A stretch of DNA of 64,000 nt from the NCBI RefSeq assembly GCF_010015585.1, contig NW_022985071.1, forward strand, positions 894,100 to 958,099, given 5' to 3'. Below are positions 33,567 to 45,016 of the stretch, one piece after another. Position 1 is the stretch's first letter, and every line of letters starts with the position of its first letter. The DNA is from Eremomyces bilateralis CBS 781.70 (taxonomy: Eukaryota > Ascomycota > Dothideomycetes > Eremomycetales > Eremomycetaceae). The notes under the pieces were generated by a model. The model saw only the letters and a list, made by a program, of their open reading frames with translations, was not told where the DNA came from and searched no databases. Both the position numbers and the translations under genes were made by a program.

Positions 33567-35660
33567 TCAATTCTCTCCGACCGCCCCGTCAAAGTCTCTC
33601 AACACTGCAATCGTATCATCCATTCGGCCAAGCTGAACGTGGAGTTTCTCCTCAATCTCTTTCCACTTTGCCAACTGTTCCCGCTCCGCCCGAGTCAATT
33701 GTGCATCTTCCTTCCCTCGGATATCCAATCGATCCGCTTTGTCAACCACGAGGTTGAACTCGAGTCGTTGCTTCTTGGCCCGCTGCAGACACCGGGACAT
33801 GCCCTTGAATGTTGCCTGGAGCATGTTTTGTCGGGTGCGAACTGGATCAAAATACCAAAACCAAAGGGATTTGGACGTTTGACGGGAAAGGTCTTTGGGA
33901 ACCTCCTGAAGATCTATAAATCCGGTCTCTTGCATGGCCGAGAGAACCGGTCGGATATCCTTCGGGCGGAGCAAACCAAATGTGCTGATCTGCTTCTCGT
34001 CCAACTTCCCTTTGTCCTTTAGGATACGAAGGACTTTTGTGCCCATGTTGCCAAAGCTATGCGTAACTGTCTCTTCAAGCTCGTGTTGGATGAGGACCTG
34101 GTTGAGTCGCGAGAGGTCAACTTCCCATTCTCTTGAAGGGCTGTTTGTCCAAGTGATGAACCCCCGCGGGTCGTCAGCCAGGGCCCATAAGTGTTCCCGG
34201 ACATCGGACAATCGTTCTTTATTCTCACGCAACGCCTCGCGAGATCCCGCAGGGCGAACGGTATCTTCATCCGAATCGGACTCTTCATCAGAGTCTTGAT
34301 GACCATCGGCTCCATCGGAGTGCCCGTTCAGCTGCCCATGTACCAAGCCGTCCTTCAAATTGACTTTCGGGTAGAGCTCCGCCAATAGGCTTGCGACGTT
34401 CGTCGTGCTTGTCGTAGGACGGATTTCATCCTCTTCGTCCGATTCATTGCCATTGTCCTTTAGGTCATCGAAGCACCTCGGGATTTGATCTTCGATGCTT
34501 CGCAAAAGAACGCGATACACTTTGGACGGTATCTCGCCGAGGTACCTTCCAGCGAGATTGGTGAGGCGTTCAGTGCGTATCGCGACGGATATCCTCTCAT
34601 GGTTGAGACGAACGACAAGTTCCTCCTGGTCCCTTTAGTATGGAGAATGCAGAGTTGATCATGAACTTACGTTGAGCTCCACATCTTCGTCACCGTTCAC
34701 ATGATTTCCGTTGACCCCATTCGTAAATGCACCATTAATTCTCGGGGTTTTGAACTTCCTTATGGCTTTTGCTGCACTCCCGTTACGACCGGTGCCATCG
34801 CCATCATCATCGTCATCTCTCCATTTCCGTTTCAACTCATTGACCTGCTGCAGCAATCGCGCCTTGTCCTTGGTCCCCTTCAAGCCTTTAGGAAACTCCT
34901 CTTTCTTTACGATTGCCTCCGCCTCCTCATGAACATCGTAAGAAGGTTTGAAGAAGTATTGTCTTTCAGGAAGGAGCATCTGTTCGTCGAGCAATTGCCG
35001 CACAATCGCACGAAGATGCTTTTGGGATTCGATAGCGCTAAATGTAGAGGAAGTGATTTCGGTATGATCCGCAGTTGCACCAGCTCCATTCGTTGCGGGG
35101 GGGTTTGTTCGCAATCGCTTCTTGCCGCGTTTCGATTTCTGCGACATCTCCGCATTATACTTTTGGATGATCTCCGCGATGGGTACATGGCCTAAGGAGA
35201 GCACATGCGCAATCACCTGCCCTGCCCCACGGCCGAAGCGTTCTTCACAGATCTTGACGGATTTGCCGAATCGAACAATATCGTAGGCGCCTTTCCGGTC
35301 CGCTTCATAGAAGGTAATGCCTTCATCTCGGCTGGTATTGAAAACGACGAGGTGGTTCTGTATGAGGACGCAGAGAGTGGCTTTGAGTCTCCGAGTCTGC
35401 AAGCCGGTATATTGTGCTAGGACTGGGAGGGTGGTTCGATGGAGATGAATGAGGGCCTTGAAAACCGTCTGTGGGGTGTTAGAGGTCCTTTGAAAGGAGC
35501 GCCTTTGGAGGTGAGGATGCGGAAGGCACTTACCGAGCAAAGGTCTCCATAGAGGTCCTCCACGAGGAGAATGAGTAGTTCGCTCTCATACTGCGTGTCT
35601 ATATTAGTCTCCAATGGGCGATATTGAACCGATCCGAAGCTTTCAACATACCTGCGACAT
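33567..35660 (-). CDS. RPC82: RNA polymerase III subunit RPC82 (RPC3/C82), 640 aa
   Basis: Exons are 35660-35652 (a 9-bp micro-exon encoding MSQ), 35590-35534, 35468-34671 and 34625-33567. The N-terminus reads MSQ-YESELLILLVEDLYGDL, then FKALIHLHRTTLPVLAQYTG and RLKATLCVLIQNHLV, which is the first winged helix. Further winged helices include IVRQLLDEQMLLPERQYFF and RILKDKGKLDEKQISTFGLL with RPVLSAMQETGFIDLQEVP, all typical of RPC82. The C-terminal coiled coil (EREQLAKWKEIEEKLHVQLGR) matches the family. In yeast this subunit, with RPC31 and RPC34, forms the initiation heterotrimer of Pol III. Acidic Asp/Ser inserts lengthen the middle. It is divergent from QCR2. Confidence 0.93.
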
Positions 35661-36180
35661 GGTGGAATGGTTGAAGAAATTGTGGGCAGAAGAGCGAAGT
35701 GCTACCTTTGAGGGAGACAGAAAAGAAAGTGCATGATTTGACTTCCCTCCTTCGAAGTTGAAGTTGAAGTTGAAGTTGAAGGGTCACACAAAAAGTTCAA
35801 TTCGTAGCAAGCGGGGACAATAACGACAATAATATTAAGAACGATAAATGATATTCCGCGCTAATCAATTGAATCGCAACTCCAGTCATTCCGAGACTCC
35901 AGTCCAGTTGAGCTTGACGTGAATCAGAAGTTGGAGCCTGAGACACCAAGGCAACTACACAGCCACCTAGTACTGCCAACCAATCAGCACGACGCTAAAG
36001 CATAAGCCATAAAACACTTGATGAACGCACAGACCAAGCCTCCTACAGAACCCGAAGTCACCTGTGTTCGTTGAAGATTGAAGCTCATCTCGAAGAAATA
36101 CCTCGACTCTCTCTTTCCATCACCTTTCCATTCAATTTCGCCCATCAATTCCCCCCTTCTGCAATTGCATTCAGCCACAG
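35661..36180. promoter_or_regulatory. bidirectional promoter RPC82/QCR2
   Basis: This 520-bp region separates the two start codons. CCAATCA at 35980-35986 on the plus strand, about 200 bp upstream of QCR2, fits the HAP/CBC CCAAT-complex site known to act on respiratory genes. A pyrimidine-rich tract (36105-36160) lies just before the QCR2 ATG. A GAAGTT microsatellite lies on the RPC82 side. Confidence 0.5.
35754..35779. repeat. (GAAGTT)n microsatellite in the RPC82 5' region
   Basis: About four perfect tandem copies of the hexamer lie some 100 bp upstream of the RPC82 start codon. Confidence 0.85.
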
Positions 36181-37743
36181 ATGCTGTCCAGCTCGACCTT
36201 CGGCCGTCGAGCGGCCCTGCGCGCTGCCAATTGCCGTCAATGCCTTTCGCAGCCTGCAAACCGCCGAGGTTTGGCTGCTCCCGCTTCCGGCTCCTTTCAA
36301 TATGAGTCGAGTGAAGCGGCCGGTGTCAAGATCGCCTCTAGGGACTTTGCCGGCCCTACTACCACCTTGGCCCTCGTTGCAAAAGCCGGAACAAGGTTCC
36401 AGACCTATCCTGGTGTGACGGAGGGTCTGGAGAAGTACGCTTTCCGGGTACGTATCATCCAATTCGGAATATCATGTATCGGTCAGTTTGAGTTTCTGAC
36501 CGAAGAGTAGACCACCGAACGAAGATCTGCCCTTCGCATCGTTCGGGAAGCGGAGCTTCTTGGTGCCGAACTGTCTTCCTACCATACCCGAGAGAATCTG
36601 ATACTGGGTGCCAAATTCCTTCGCCAGGACCTTCCCTATTTCCTCGAGCTCTTCGCTGAGATTGTTGGAAGTACCAAATACGAACGTATGTCACTTAGGT
36701 TACCGAAAAAACCGAGATTCAGCTGCTGATTAGTGTAGCCCACGTCTACGATGAGGAAATCAAGCCTTTGATACAAATGGCTCACAAGAGGCACATTGAC
36801 AACACGACTGAGCTGGCAATCAATTCTGCCCACAGCCTAGCATTCCACCGTGGCCTTGGTGTTCCTCTAAGACCATCATCGGCAACACCGTACACGAAAT
36901 ACGTCGATGCTAACTCAATCGCCGAGTTTGCTTCCGCTGCATACTCGAAGTCCAACTTCGCCCTCGTTGCCAACGGGACGAACCACGGAAACATGGCCAA
37001 GTGGGCTGGTCAATTCTTCTCATCGGCCAAGAACTCATCGGCGAAGGCACTCGAAAGCCCACCATCGAAGTACCAGGGTGGTGAGGAACGTATTGCCCAC
37101 AACTCCGGCAACACCATGGTCCTCGCATTCCCAGGGTCGAGCTCGTTCACCGGAGGGTCCTACAAGCCCGAAATCCAAGTCCTGGCTTCTCTTCTCGGCG
37201 GCCAGTCCAGCGTCAAGTGGTCATCCGGCTTCTCATTGCTGGCCAACGCCGCCGCGCCGTTCCCCAGCGTCAAGGTCGCAACCAAGAGCGCGATTTACTC
37301 CGATGCCGGCTTGCTTTATGTCACTCTGGAAGGTTCGGCCAAAGACGTTGCGGGCGCGGCGCAGGAGACCGTCAAGACCATCAAGGCCATCGCTGGTGGT
37401 GACATCAAGAAAGATGACATCTCCAAGGCCATCGCACAAGCGAAATTCAAGGAATTGGAATACGGCCAGCAGCTTTGGGCGGGCCTTGAACTGACGGGTT
37501 CCGGACTTGTACAGAGCGGCAAGGTGTACCAAATCGATGAGACGGCCAAGAAGCTGGAAGCCGTCACCGAAGAGCAAGTGAAGAAGGTAAGTTCCGTTCA
37601 CATCTCCCCAATGTCCAAGAATGATGCTAATCGTGTCATGAACGTAGGCTGCAGCGACCCTCCTTGAATCCAAGGCGACGGTATCAACGGTCGGTGATCT
37701 TTATGTCCTTCCATGGGCGGATGAGCTTGGTTTGAAGATTTGA
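36181..37743 (+). CDS. QCR2: ubiquinol-cytochrome c reductase core protein 2, 461 aa
   Basis: Exons 36181-36447, 36511-36685, 36739-37586 and 37648-37743 give 461 aa. An N-terminal presequence (MLSSSTFGRRAALRAANCRQ, Arg-rich, no acids) targets it to mitochondria. The M16-type fold follows: GVKIASRDFAGPTTTLALV, AGTRFQTYPGVTEGLEKYAF, REAELLGAELSSYHTREN and FLRQDLPYFLELFAEIVGST. Residues expected for zinc catalysis (HxxEH) are absent, as in core 2 of complex III. The C-terminus DLYVLPWADELGLKI is typical. It acts at the matrix face of the bc1 complex. Its promoter carries a CCAAT box, and the next gene downstream encodes an ATP synthase subunit. Confidence 0.95.
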
Positions 37744-37760
37744 AGATTTGAAGATTTGAA
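37731..37760. repeat. (GAAGATTT)n short tandem repeat at the QCR2 stop
   Basis: Three to four copies of an 8-bp unit begin in the last codons of QCR2 (LKI-stop) and continue into the 3' UTR. Confidence 0.75.
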
Positions 37761-38192
37761 AATGGGACCACCCCCTTCATAGAGGACTTCTTGTGTCAAA
37801 CTAGCTTCTGTATGAATATCTCCTGAATTGTATCTCAGCCTGGATTCCCAAGTTAGTAAACATATTCCAGATGGCGGGATCTTGGTCGGTTCGGCTAGTG
37901 GAACTAGGCCATTTAGATTTGTGAATAAATGAAGTAAACATACGTTTTGGCCATGTGACTGCTCTCACTATTAAGATATTATTAAAAGGGTATTAACTCG
38001 ATTCTCTGTGATGAAGCAACATGGATAGCGAATGTCGAATGTCGGGAGCCGAGTCATGTCGGTGAGCACGTGACCTATGGAAACTCCCGGACCCTCAACT
38101 TTCGTCTGTTGAAGACTTGAAGCTTTCTGACGAACAGCATCTCGACACTCCACCCTTCACCGAACGATCAATCCAATCCTCAATCTATCACC
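37744..38192. other. intergenic region QCR2-ATP15
   Basis: It contains the QCR2 3' UTR and the ATP15 promoter. A CACGTGACC motif occurs near 38065. No gene is seen. Confidence 0.4.
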
Positions 38193-38538
38193 ATGGCATT
38201 CGCGTGGAAAGCCGCAGGGCTCACGTAGGTTCCCATTCTGTCCCCACGCGGATCGATGCGCCCAATTGACAACACCCGACAGCTACAACCGCTACTTGGC
38301 CGTCGCCGCCCGCGTCGTCCGTCGATCCTTGAAGGAAGAGAAACGTCTACAAGCCGAGCGGAGAGGGGATATGGATCTGCGATTCGCGAAGTGGGAGGTT
38401 CGTGGCATCGAGTCGTCCTGGAGCAGAGGGAGTGTGGCTAACGGCTGTGAACAGAACGGAAAGCAAGGCGACATGGCATCGCTCGCCAAGGCGAATGCAT
38501 CGGCAATGGCAGAGCATGCCGCTTCAGGATCATCGTAA
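38193..38538 (+). CDS. ATP15: mitochondrial ATP synthase subunit epsilon, 76 aa
   Basis: Three exons (38193-38224, 38283-38397, 38455-38538) code 76 aa. The N-terminus MAFAWKAAGLTYNRYLAVAA matches the family's W-K-A-G-x-x-Y-x-x-Y-x-x-x-A signature, followed by the basic helix RVVRRSLKEEKR and the family-typical MDLRFAKWENGKQG. The protein is the small subunit of the F1 central stalk of complex V, equivalent to yeast Atp15. The introns of 58 and 57 bp make the gene easy to miss by ORF search. Confidence 0.93.
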
Positions 38539-38753
38539 ATGGTAGAGATGTTGGGAGAACGCCCTTCAAGTCCGATTGGAGGCGGAATGGTGGGGAGGAA
38601 ATGAATCCATCTGTACAATAGAGCCGTATAAAAAGTGACCACCCAATTTCCGCTACCGGGTCCTGTACTATTCTACCAGATATGCCGTTTCAACCTTAAC
38701 ATCATCTTTCAAGTGTGCAAAAGTGACCAAACATGATTTGCCCTTAGGCCAAA

Positions 38754-41700
38754 ATGGAACCCAGTGGTTATGCATCCCGAAATTCAAATGACTCTGATGA
38801 TGTCGATGTTACTGATGGTAAATGCCCATTCTGTCCCTCCCTTGATGCTGACCGTTAACCATCGCCGATGTTGACTCTTCGATCATACAGCTGTGAAGCA
38901 ACTTTCCTTGCTGGACACGCCAGAAAGAAATCTATCCACTTCTGATGAACGAGGAATTCCCTGTAAGTCTAGTTTATGCTTCGCCCGAAGGAACCAGCTC
39001 TGACCTGCCTGTACCTCAGCCACCCAAGATGAAGTTACACCAAGCCGTTGGACCAATATAATGGCGCAGGATCGGAAAAGGGTGGTAGATGTTACCGATA
39101 TCTTTCGCTCGGCATCTGCAGGTAAGATATTTTTTATTGAATGGTGCCGTTGAGTTTTGATTTCTCATGAACTGTTCTTAATTCCAGTCCTTGTGCTGTT
39201 CAATCTCGCGCAAATTCCAGCTCTCGCTCTGCCTTCCAAATGTGTCCATCTCCATTCAGCTTCCACTCAATACCGATGTGTAATAATCCAGAGGATTTCT
39301 ATTCAAGTCCTTAGAATACACCGCTGAGGCAAAATATGTCCAATGAACAGTCTGATCGTCGTTGCTTCATACATGTTCCTTATTGTCTCGACGTTTTTCT
39401 ACTCAAGTGGCTAATAAGTGTCAGCCCTCCCTATTGGAGTTTTAGTCAAGGATGAATCTTTTCCTCTTCAAGAAACGGTGGGGGCACTGGAGGTTCGTCA
39501 AGTTGTGGAATGCCTATTTACTTCAGACTATTGACGACTTTGATCAAGATAATGGACACCAAGATGGATAGTGGCGCCCTTGCTCCAGGAGAAGCTTTTG
39601 AGGACATATACAACGCTGCTGATGAATTAAGGCCGGAGGAGGTGCTGGGAGTAATGGATCAGCTTCTCCGTGTTGAGGTCTGTGAGTTGAATAGCCCTAT
39701 GCAGTGTTTGAGTCTTACGCGAAGCAGATGGCATGGCATCAGGGATACCCGTTGTCACAAACGATCTTGACATCACATTACATTGATAAACTCCTTTCCA
39801 AGGAAACCCGGCAGCTTCATGAGGTCAGGTTTTCGGCGGCACATCCACTGGATCTCCCGATCCTCCTACAAGCCCTGAGGGCATACTGCCTCGCTCTGAT
39901 CAAATCCTGCGATTTGGTACTGAAGGCAATCAAACGGTCGCCGTATTACGAGGAAGAGGATTTTTCCACCCAACTATACAATCGGGACCTGCTATCCCCA
40001 ATCGATAGACATGATATCATAGAAGTCATGGATCGAGTGATACAGGACCTTGGAATTTTCGTCGCCCAGTGAGTTGAACTCGATTATCTCTGAGACCGAC
40101 CCGGCCCAGGGCTAACAAAAGACAGTAGCTCAAAACAAGAAGTCGTGGAGGCAATACTCGTCCGCGTTGGATTCAGAAAGGATCTTCTCAGTGCAATGCC
40201 TCTCCACGAGGATATAGACACGTCCGAATCGACGTGGAAATGTGTTTGCGAAAGTACATATCGCCATAGCTTGTTACATTCGACAAGCAAGCCTGTGCCA
40301 GCAGCTTTTAGTAAGAAGATACAACGGAAGCTGTACGGAACGGCACCACCGAGGCCGATTGTCGAACTCGATTTCGAAACGGCCATGGATGTGCTCGTCA
40401 AGATCTGCAATGATTGCCAGGAATCCACAAGGATACAGACCTATAGCAACTCCAAGGTGGAAGGCCTGAAAGTAAGTTGAGCGGGTTGGGTCTTGTACCT
40501 GCTGAATCTAATCGGGAGACAGGCTTTCATGTGGTCTTTCAGTTCGCGCAACCCTCCGCCTCTCCCGTTCTCACGGGCTTGTCTCTCGTCCAGACTCTTT
40601 GAGAATGGAAATTTCGAAAGCATGCTCCGGCAAGACCTAACGAACTGGGTGTTCCCACTCGGCGACGCCCTAAATCCGGTCGATTCCAGTTCAAGCAGCC
40701 CGGCACGGTATGATGATGCTCCTTACCGGATCAAGGTCTCCCAGTGCATCAGTCAATTTACTCTAGCTGCAACGGCGGAGTCCATGGTGAGCAACAATGC
40801 TGCGCCCACCACGATTTTGCTAACACAGGGAGGGATACCTCGATATGTTCCGAGCACTATGTCAAAATCGGTGCAGACTGCGGAGGCTGTTGCCCCACGT
40901 GCTGAGAGACCTAGATGCTCTGGAAGAACGGGTACGGTCTTTCGATGGTTTGGCGGATCACGCTAACGTTCTCCCAGTCATTTTTCCTCGACAATGTATT
41001 GGCCGACCTCATTCCTACCACGCTTCGGAACCTGCTTTCTACGTGGACCCTCTGCCAAAGACTTCAAGTCGCCCAATGGGTGATTCAACTTGGCTTCGAG
41101 CAAGACGTTTACCTACAACATGAATTGGCGGGCATGTACTGGTAAGTATTCGGGCTCCTTACGTGAAAGGAAGTAACCTAACTCGCAACAGGTTCTTATC
41201 TCGTATATGCCGAAGCTACGTTGGATTCCTGACCGAAATCTCAAAGCACACTCTCAAGGTGCAGCAAAGTAGTGGTCTCCGGCCGGAGCAGCGAGAACAA
41301 TGTTCGGTGTCGTCGAAATTCTTGGAGAGTCTGATCCTGAGAACGCGCGCGACAGCTTTCGTTGCCGAAGGTCTACACGCTGTAAGTAGCATTTCTATTT
41401 CATATGGTCGCCGGGGTATGATTGTGAATCGGACAATTCTCAACAAGCATAATAGCCTGTTCCCGTGGGGGGATTGGACGTCGTTTGCTCTGGCTAACTG
41501 GGTTCTAGGTCTATACACATCTGACATACCTTGGACTGATACACGCCATCGGACATCCGTATGGACAACCGAACTTGCTTTTCGAGCTGCGCATGAGATC
41601 CATTCTGAAAGGGTCACTTCTGGCCCCTGATTTCGACACGTTCAACAAAGCCACCCATCCACTTGGCAGTTTCGAGAAACCAACACGTAACCCATGCGAC

Positions 41701-41994
41701 GCGACAGCGCAGATTTGCCAGCATGTAACGCGCGTAATCATGAACGCGAAGAAAGACTTTCAGCAGATGATAAGCGAGAAGCTTGGCGCGGAAGCAGCAT
41801 TTGCAGATGAGGTCCAGGGGTGGTGGCAGGAAGATGTTGAGAAACAGATAGCGGCCTGCGATGATCTCCTGTTATCTATCAATGTCATGAGGGAGACCGT
41901 GGATGGAAAGAGTCCGGATGGTCTGAGCATCTCCATTCCAGACCCTGGAGCACGACGGCACGAGTGGTGGGTGGTCCCTAATCTTACTGCGTAG
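38754..41994 (+). CDS. MAK10: N-alpha-acetyltransferase NatC auxiliary subunit NAA35/MAK10, 774 aa
   Basis: Twelve exons were traced: 38754-38817, 38891-38962, 39020-39121, 39425-39492, 39549-39677, 39728-40068, 40126-40471, 40523-40786, 40833-40931, 40978-41141, 41192-41381 and 41509-41994. They sum to 775 codons. The hallmark MDTKMDSGALAPGE is present near residue 105, followed by MAWHQGYPLSQTILTSHYID and later QWVIQLGFEQDVYLQHELAG and YLGLIHAIGHPYGQPNLLFE, all conserved in Mak10. NAA35 anchors the NAA30 catalytic subunit to the ribosome for co-translational acetylation of Met-Leu/Ile/Phe N-termini. Most introns are 46-75 bp, but intron 3 is 303 bp. Confidence 0.92.
39122..39424 (+). other. 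unusually long intron 3 of NAA35
   Basis: The 303-bp intron (GTAAGA...TGTCAG) is about five times the local norm. The splice joins SASA to LPIGVLVKDE in frame. It may hold an embedded RNA or an alternative exon (an open stretch follows the AG at about 39186-39188), but I see no clear C/D or H/ACA box set. Confidence 0.5.
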
Positions 41995-42211
41995 CTTCGG
42001 TGGTACGGTCATGAGGTGGTGTGTATGCTGGAGAGAAAGTCGAAAACAGCTCGATTGTAGTGATCCTAGAAATACCGGACTTCCCAAGCAGGATGTTGTA
42101 TACCCCATAGAGTCCCCATGCGCTAGTGATTCCAAGACGTTAAAGATGGGTATATCCGCCGTTGTACATAGTCATGACTTCGTTTCTTCGAGTGGAACTA
42201 AGGAGTAGGGT

Positions 42212-42611
42212 TCATCCTTTGAACTTTCGTAGGGTATTCTATCAAGGCTTAGCATCAGGGTTCATTCATCCTCAGAAGAACTGTACGCACTTCCCTGACT
42301 TTCCGAATGGACCTTGAAGATATGCCCTTTTCACCGACTTGACGGGAACGAATCGCTGCTTCGCGCATAAGACTGGAATTGATCAGCATCGTCACGCGGT
42401 CGGAGTCGAATCGCCATGCATACTCCTGGAGGAAAAGCGCATAATCGAGATATATCTGCGTGTTGACAGGTTAGTGTTGGGGGTTGGAGCGGAGACACGA
42501 TGGAGTCCAGCGTACCAAGACGTCGATATTTTTGCTTAGCGGACGGTTACTGTGCGCTTTGATGATGCGCTTGAGCGTCGCTCTTGGGTATAACGGTGTA
42601 GGACGTGCCAT
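42212..42611 (-). CDS. CENP-W histone-fold kinetochore protein, 78 aa, four exons
   Basis: Exons are 42611-42516, 42455-42424, 42372-42291 and 42238-42212. The introns of 60, 51 and 52 bp have GTACGC, GTATGC and GTGCGT donors, and CTGAT-type branch sites are visible. The protein starts MARPTPLYPRATLKRIIKAH, continues SNRPLSKNIDVLIYLDYALF, then LMREAAIRSRQVGEKGIS, and ends NTLRKFKG. That is the fungal CENP-W (yeast Wip1) pattern: a basic first helix, an I-Y-L-D-Y long second helix and the C-terminal T-L-R-K-F. CENP-W pairs with CENP-T in the inner kinetochore. The gene is invisible to long-ORF searches because no exon exceeds 96 bp. It is convergent with NAA35. Confidence 0.85.
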
Positions 42612-43122
42612 GGTTGATGGTGTTTTGATGGTGTTGAAGTTGAAGGTTTGTTGACAATTTGCCAAACATGGAAATCAGCCAAATACATCGATGCTCGATG
42701 TTCGAGGGGGCGTCTTGGCATGGATTACCACTCCACTGCTATGCGACTACAAACACAATCTACTCGATAGTCTACAAGAAACTTGGATAACAATTATCAG
42801 GTGTAAGAGGTCGTACTATTTTCGCTTCCATTAATGAGCAAGAACAGAAAAGGGTTGCCATGTTTCGACTCTTTGGTGAGGGTGCAACCGCAAAGGTTCA
42901 TGTTCATCTCGATGATCCGATCCCGTGCCGATGATCTTGGGTCAACGACATGCTCACCCAGGTGAGTCTGAAAATGGAACTGCACGGCTCGACCAGGGAT
43001 ATCGTGACCGGAAATCTACTGCAGAAGCTAAATCATTCCGGAGCAACCCCTCCTCGAAACTCCGGTAATGCAATCTCGAAGTCGAGAGGTCCGGCCTTTT
43101 CGTATCAGGACCTCGCTCCCAC
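42612..43122. other. intergenic region, CENP-W promoter and PRE5 3' flank
   Basis: No gene is seen. A GTT/GAT-rich imperfect repeat lies at about 42614-42652 just upstream of the CENP-W ATG. Confidence 0.4.
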
Positions 43123-43990
43123 TCATGTATCAACCTCCATAGACTCTTCTCCTTCTCCTTCTCCGAAGGCGGATGCCAGCATAGGAGAAACTTCTTGACC
43201 TTCGTATAGCTTGAAGAGATCCCCACCACCCACCACCCCAACGCTTGTGTTATCCACCGTCAACTCCTTATCTTGACTTAGACTATCCTTGAGCGCCGAC
43301 AGGGCATGCTTGATCAACTCCTCCTTCGTCGCATCGGCGAACTGGTCCAGGTTCTTCTCAAGATACGTCCTTGCCATCTGACTTCGCGCGCCGATCGAGG
43401 TCGCAAGCATCTCGTTGACCATGCCGCTCGGTTGGAATTCGAACAGGTGCGGGCCGTTCCGATCCACGCCGGAGATGAGAAGTCCGACACCGTACGGTCG
43501 TCGGCCGTATTGCTGGGTGTTGATCTGCGCCCTCTCACCGATTCGATTCGCGATTTCGGACAGGTTCATGGGGCGGCCATATGTTAAGCGCTCGCGAAGA
43601 GATTCTTGTCGCATGAAGTTGGAGAGGACACGGGCGTCAGAGGCAAGTCCTGCTAATGCCACGCCATAGTGCGTGTCGATTGGGATAACCTTCTTCTGGT
43701 ATGAGGACAGCTCTTCTGCGTTTCTCTAGTAGGATATATCAGCGACCATTCCAGAGCATCCGACTCGTTGGATAGGAGCTACCTTCAGGGCTGCCAGAAC
43801 AGCGTGTGTTTTGCTCACGATACCGACCACAACCGAGCCTTGCTTAACAGCTTCTCCCGCATACTCGACTTGAAATATACGCCCTTGTGGAGAGCTGGAT
43901 GGCGGTCAGATGCAACCATTCAATCGGCGGCCGGCAAGGAAGGGGAACTTACAAGGTGACGGAATCGTTGTCGTAGTTGTTGCGGAACAT
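43123..43990 (-). CDS. PRE5: 20S proteasome subunit alpha6 (Pre5/PSMA1), 250 aa
   Basis: Exons 43990-43953, 43894-43783 and 43725-43123 sum to 251 codons. The N-terminus [18 protein letters not shown] carries the alpha-type signature ([20 protein letters not shown]). It continues with [20 protein letters not shown] and the specific PSMA1/Pre5 block [29 protein letters not shown] and [12 protein letters not shown]. Alpha subunits form the outer rings and gate of the 20S core and lack the catalytic Thr. The C-terminal tail is short and acidic ([12 protein letters not shown]). It is divergent from VPS55 with 513 bp between starts. Confidence 0.94.
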
Positions 43991-44503
43991 TTTCGGTTTT
44001 GAATCCCAAGTTGCTTCAAAGACGATAGACAGCCGGTTGGCGAAGATAGGATTTCAGGTGTTGCGGTGTGGTAAGAAAGCTCCTTGGTGAGTTGGTTTGC
44101 GTTGTCTGGTTGCGTTGCGTGGTGGAAGCCTTCAGAGTTCAGAGCTTAGAGCTCCGAAACGCATTGCAGCACAGCGGACGTGAGGGACCGGACCTGCAGC
44201 TGCTCTGTGGCTGTGCACATCCATTGTCTAGCGCTTAGGCAACAACTAGGCCATTAGGCATCATATTTAGATCCCTCCCCCAAACTCCGGTCTCCAAGAG
44301 TCCAAGTCCATCTTCATGTCCATACTGGCTTCCGATACTGCAGCTACACCTTCCCGCCGCCTTGCAGATGCGACGATTGCTATACCGGTAGTACCTAGAA
44401 TCGGTCCGACGATATCGCCTTTCCCGTCTATCCCGTACCCTTCAAAGTCTACCCGCGCTTCCCCATCAACCGTCGTTGCTCTAGGACATCCTCCGTCGTC
44501 AAG
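43991..44503. promoter_or_regulatory. bidirectional promoter PRE5/VPS55
   Basis: The region lies between two divergent start codons. I did not find a confident proteasome-associated control element (Rpn4-type GGTGGCAAA). No gene is seen. Confidence 0.4.
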
Positions 44504-45016
44504 ATGACGGCCGGCTTGAAGACTATCATCGCCCTCTCCTTCGTTCGTAGTCACTATACCGGCCTTTCAAACCGTACCAAGCTAATCATATTCAAAGGTC
44601 CTTGCGATCGGTTTCCTCCTGGTCATCCTATCCTCCGCCCTGTGGAAGAACTACCTGCCCTTGCTCGTCGTCGCAACATACGTAATCGCGCCCGTCCCGA
44701 ACTGGTTGTGTGGACGAGCCGCCAGCCATGACGACTTTATGGAGAGCTCCGGGAGTGCAGTGGTCGACTTTGGGAAGTTCTTGACCGGGTTTTTCGTTGT
44801 AATGGGAATCGGTACGGACCTGCTGTTGCCTATCGAGGCTGCTCTGCGCCAAGTTCTATTGAAATGCTAACTCCTGATATAGCGCTACCCGCCTTGCTCG
44901 CCCACACTGGAGATATTGTCTATCAGGCTATGGTCATGTCCATTGTCGGCGGTCTCCTGATTTACGGCACCATCATTACTTTCACCATGTTCTTTCAAGA
45001 AGAGCAGGACTTCTGA
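44504..45016 (+). CDS. VPS55: vacuolar protein sorting protein 55, 128 aa
   Basis: Exons 44504-44542, 44598-44811 and 44883-45016 form 128 codons plus stop. Four hydrophobic helices are visible: LKTIIALSFVLAIGFLLVIL, YLPLLVVATYVIAPVPNWLC, VVDFGKFLTGFFVVMGIALP and AMVMSIVGGLLIYGTIITF. NWLC, SSGSAVVDFGKF and LPALLAHTG are conserved in the Vps55/LEPROT family. In yeast Vps55 forms an endosomal complex with Vps68 that helps cargo pass from multivesicular endosomes to the vacuole. Its partner gene VPS68 is the very next gene, tail to tail. Confidence 0.93.
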
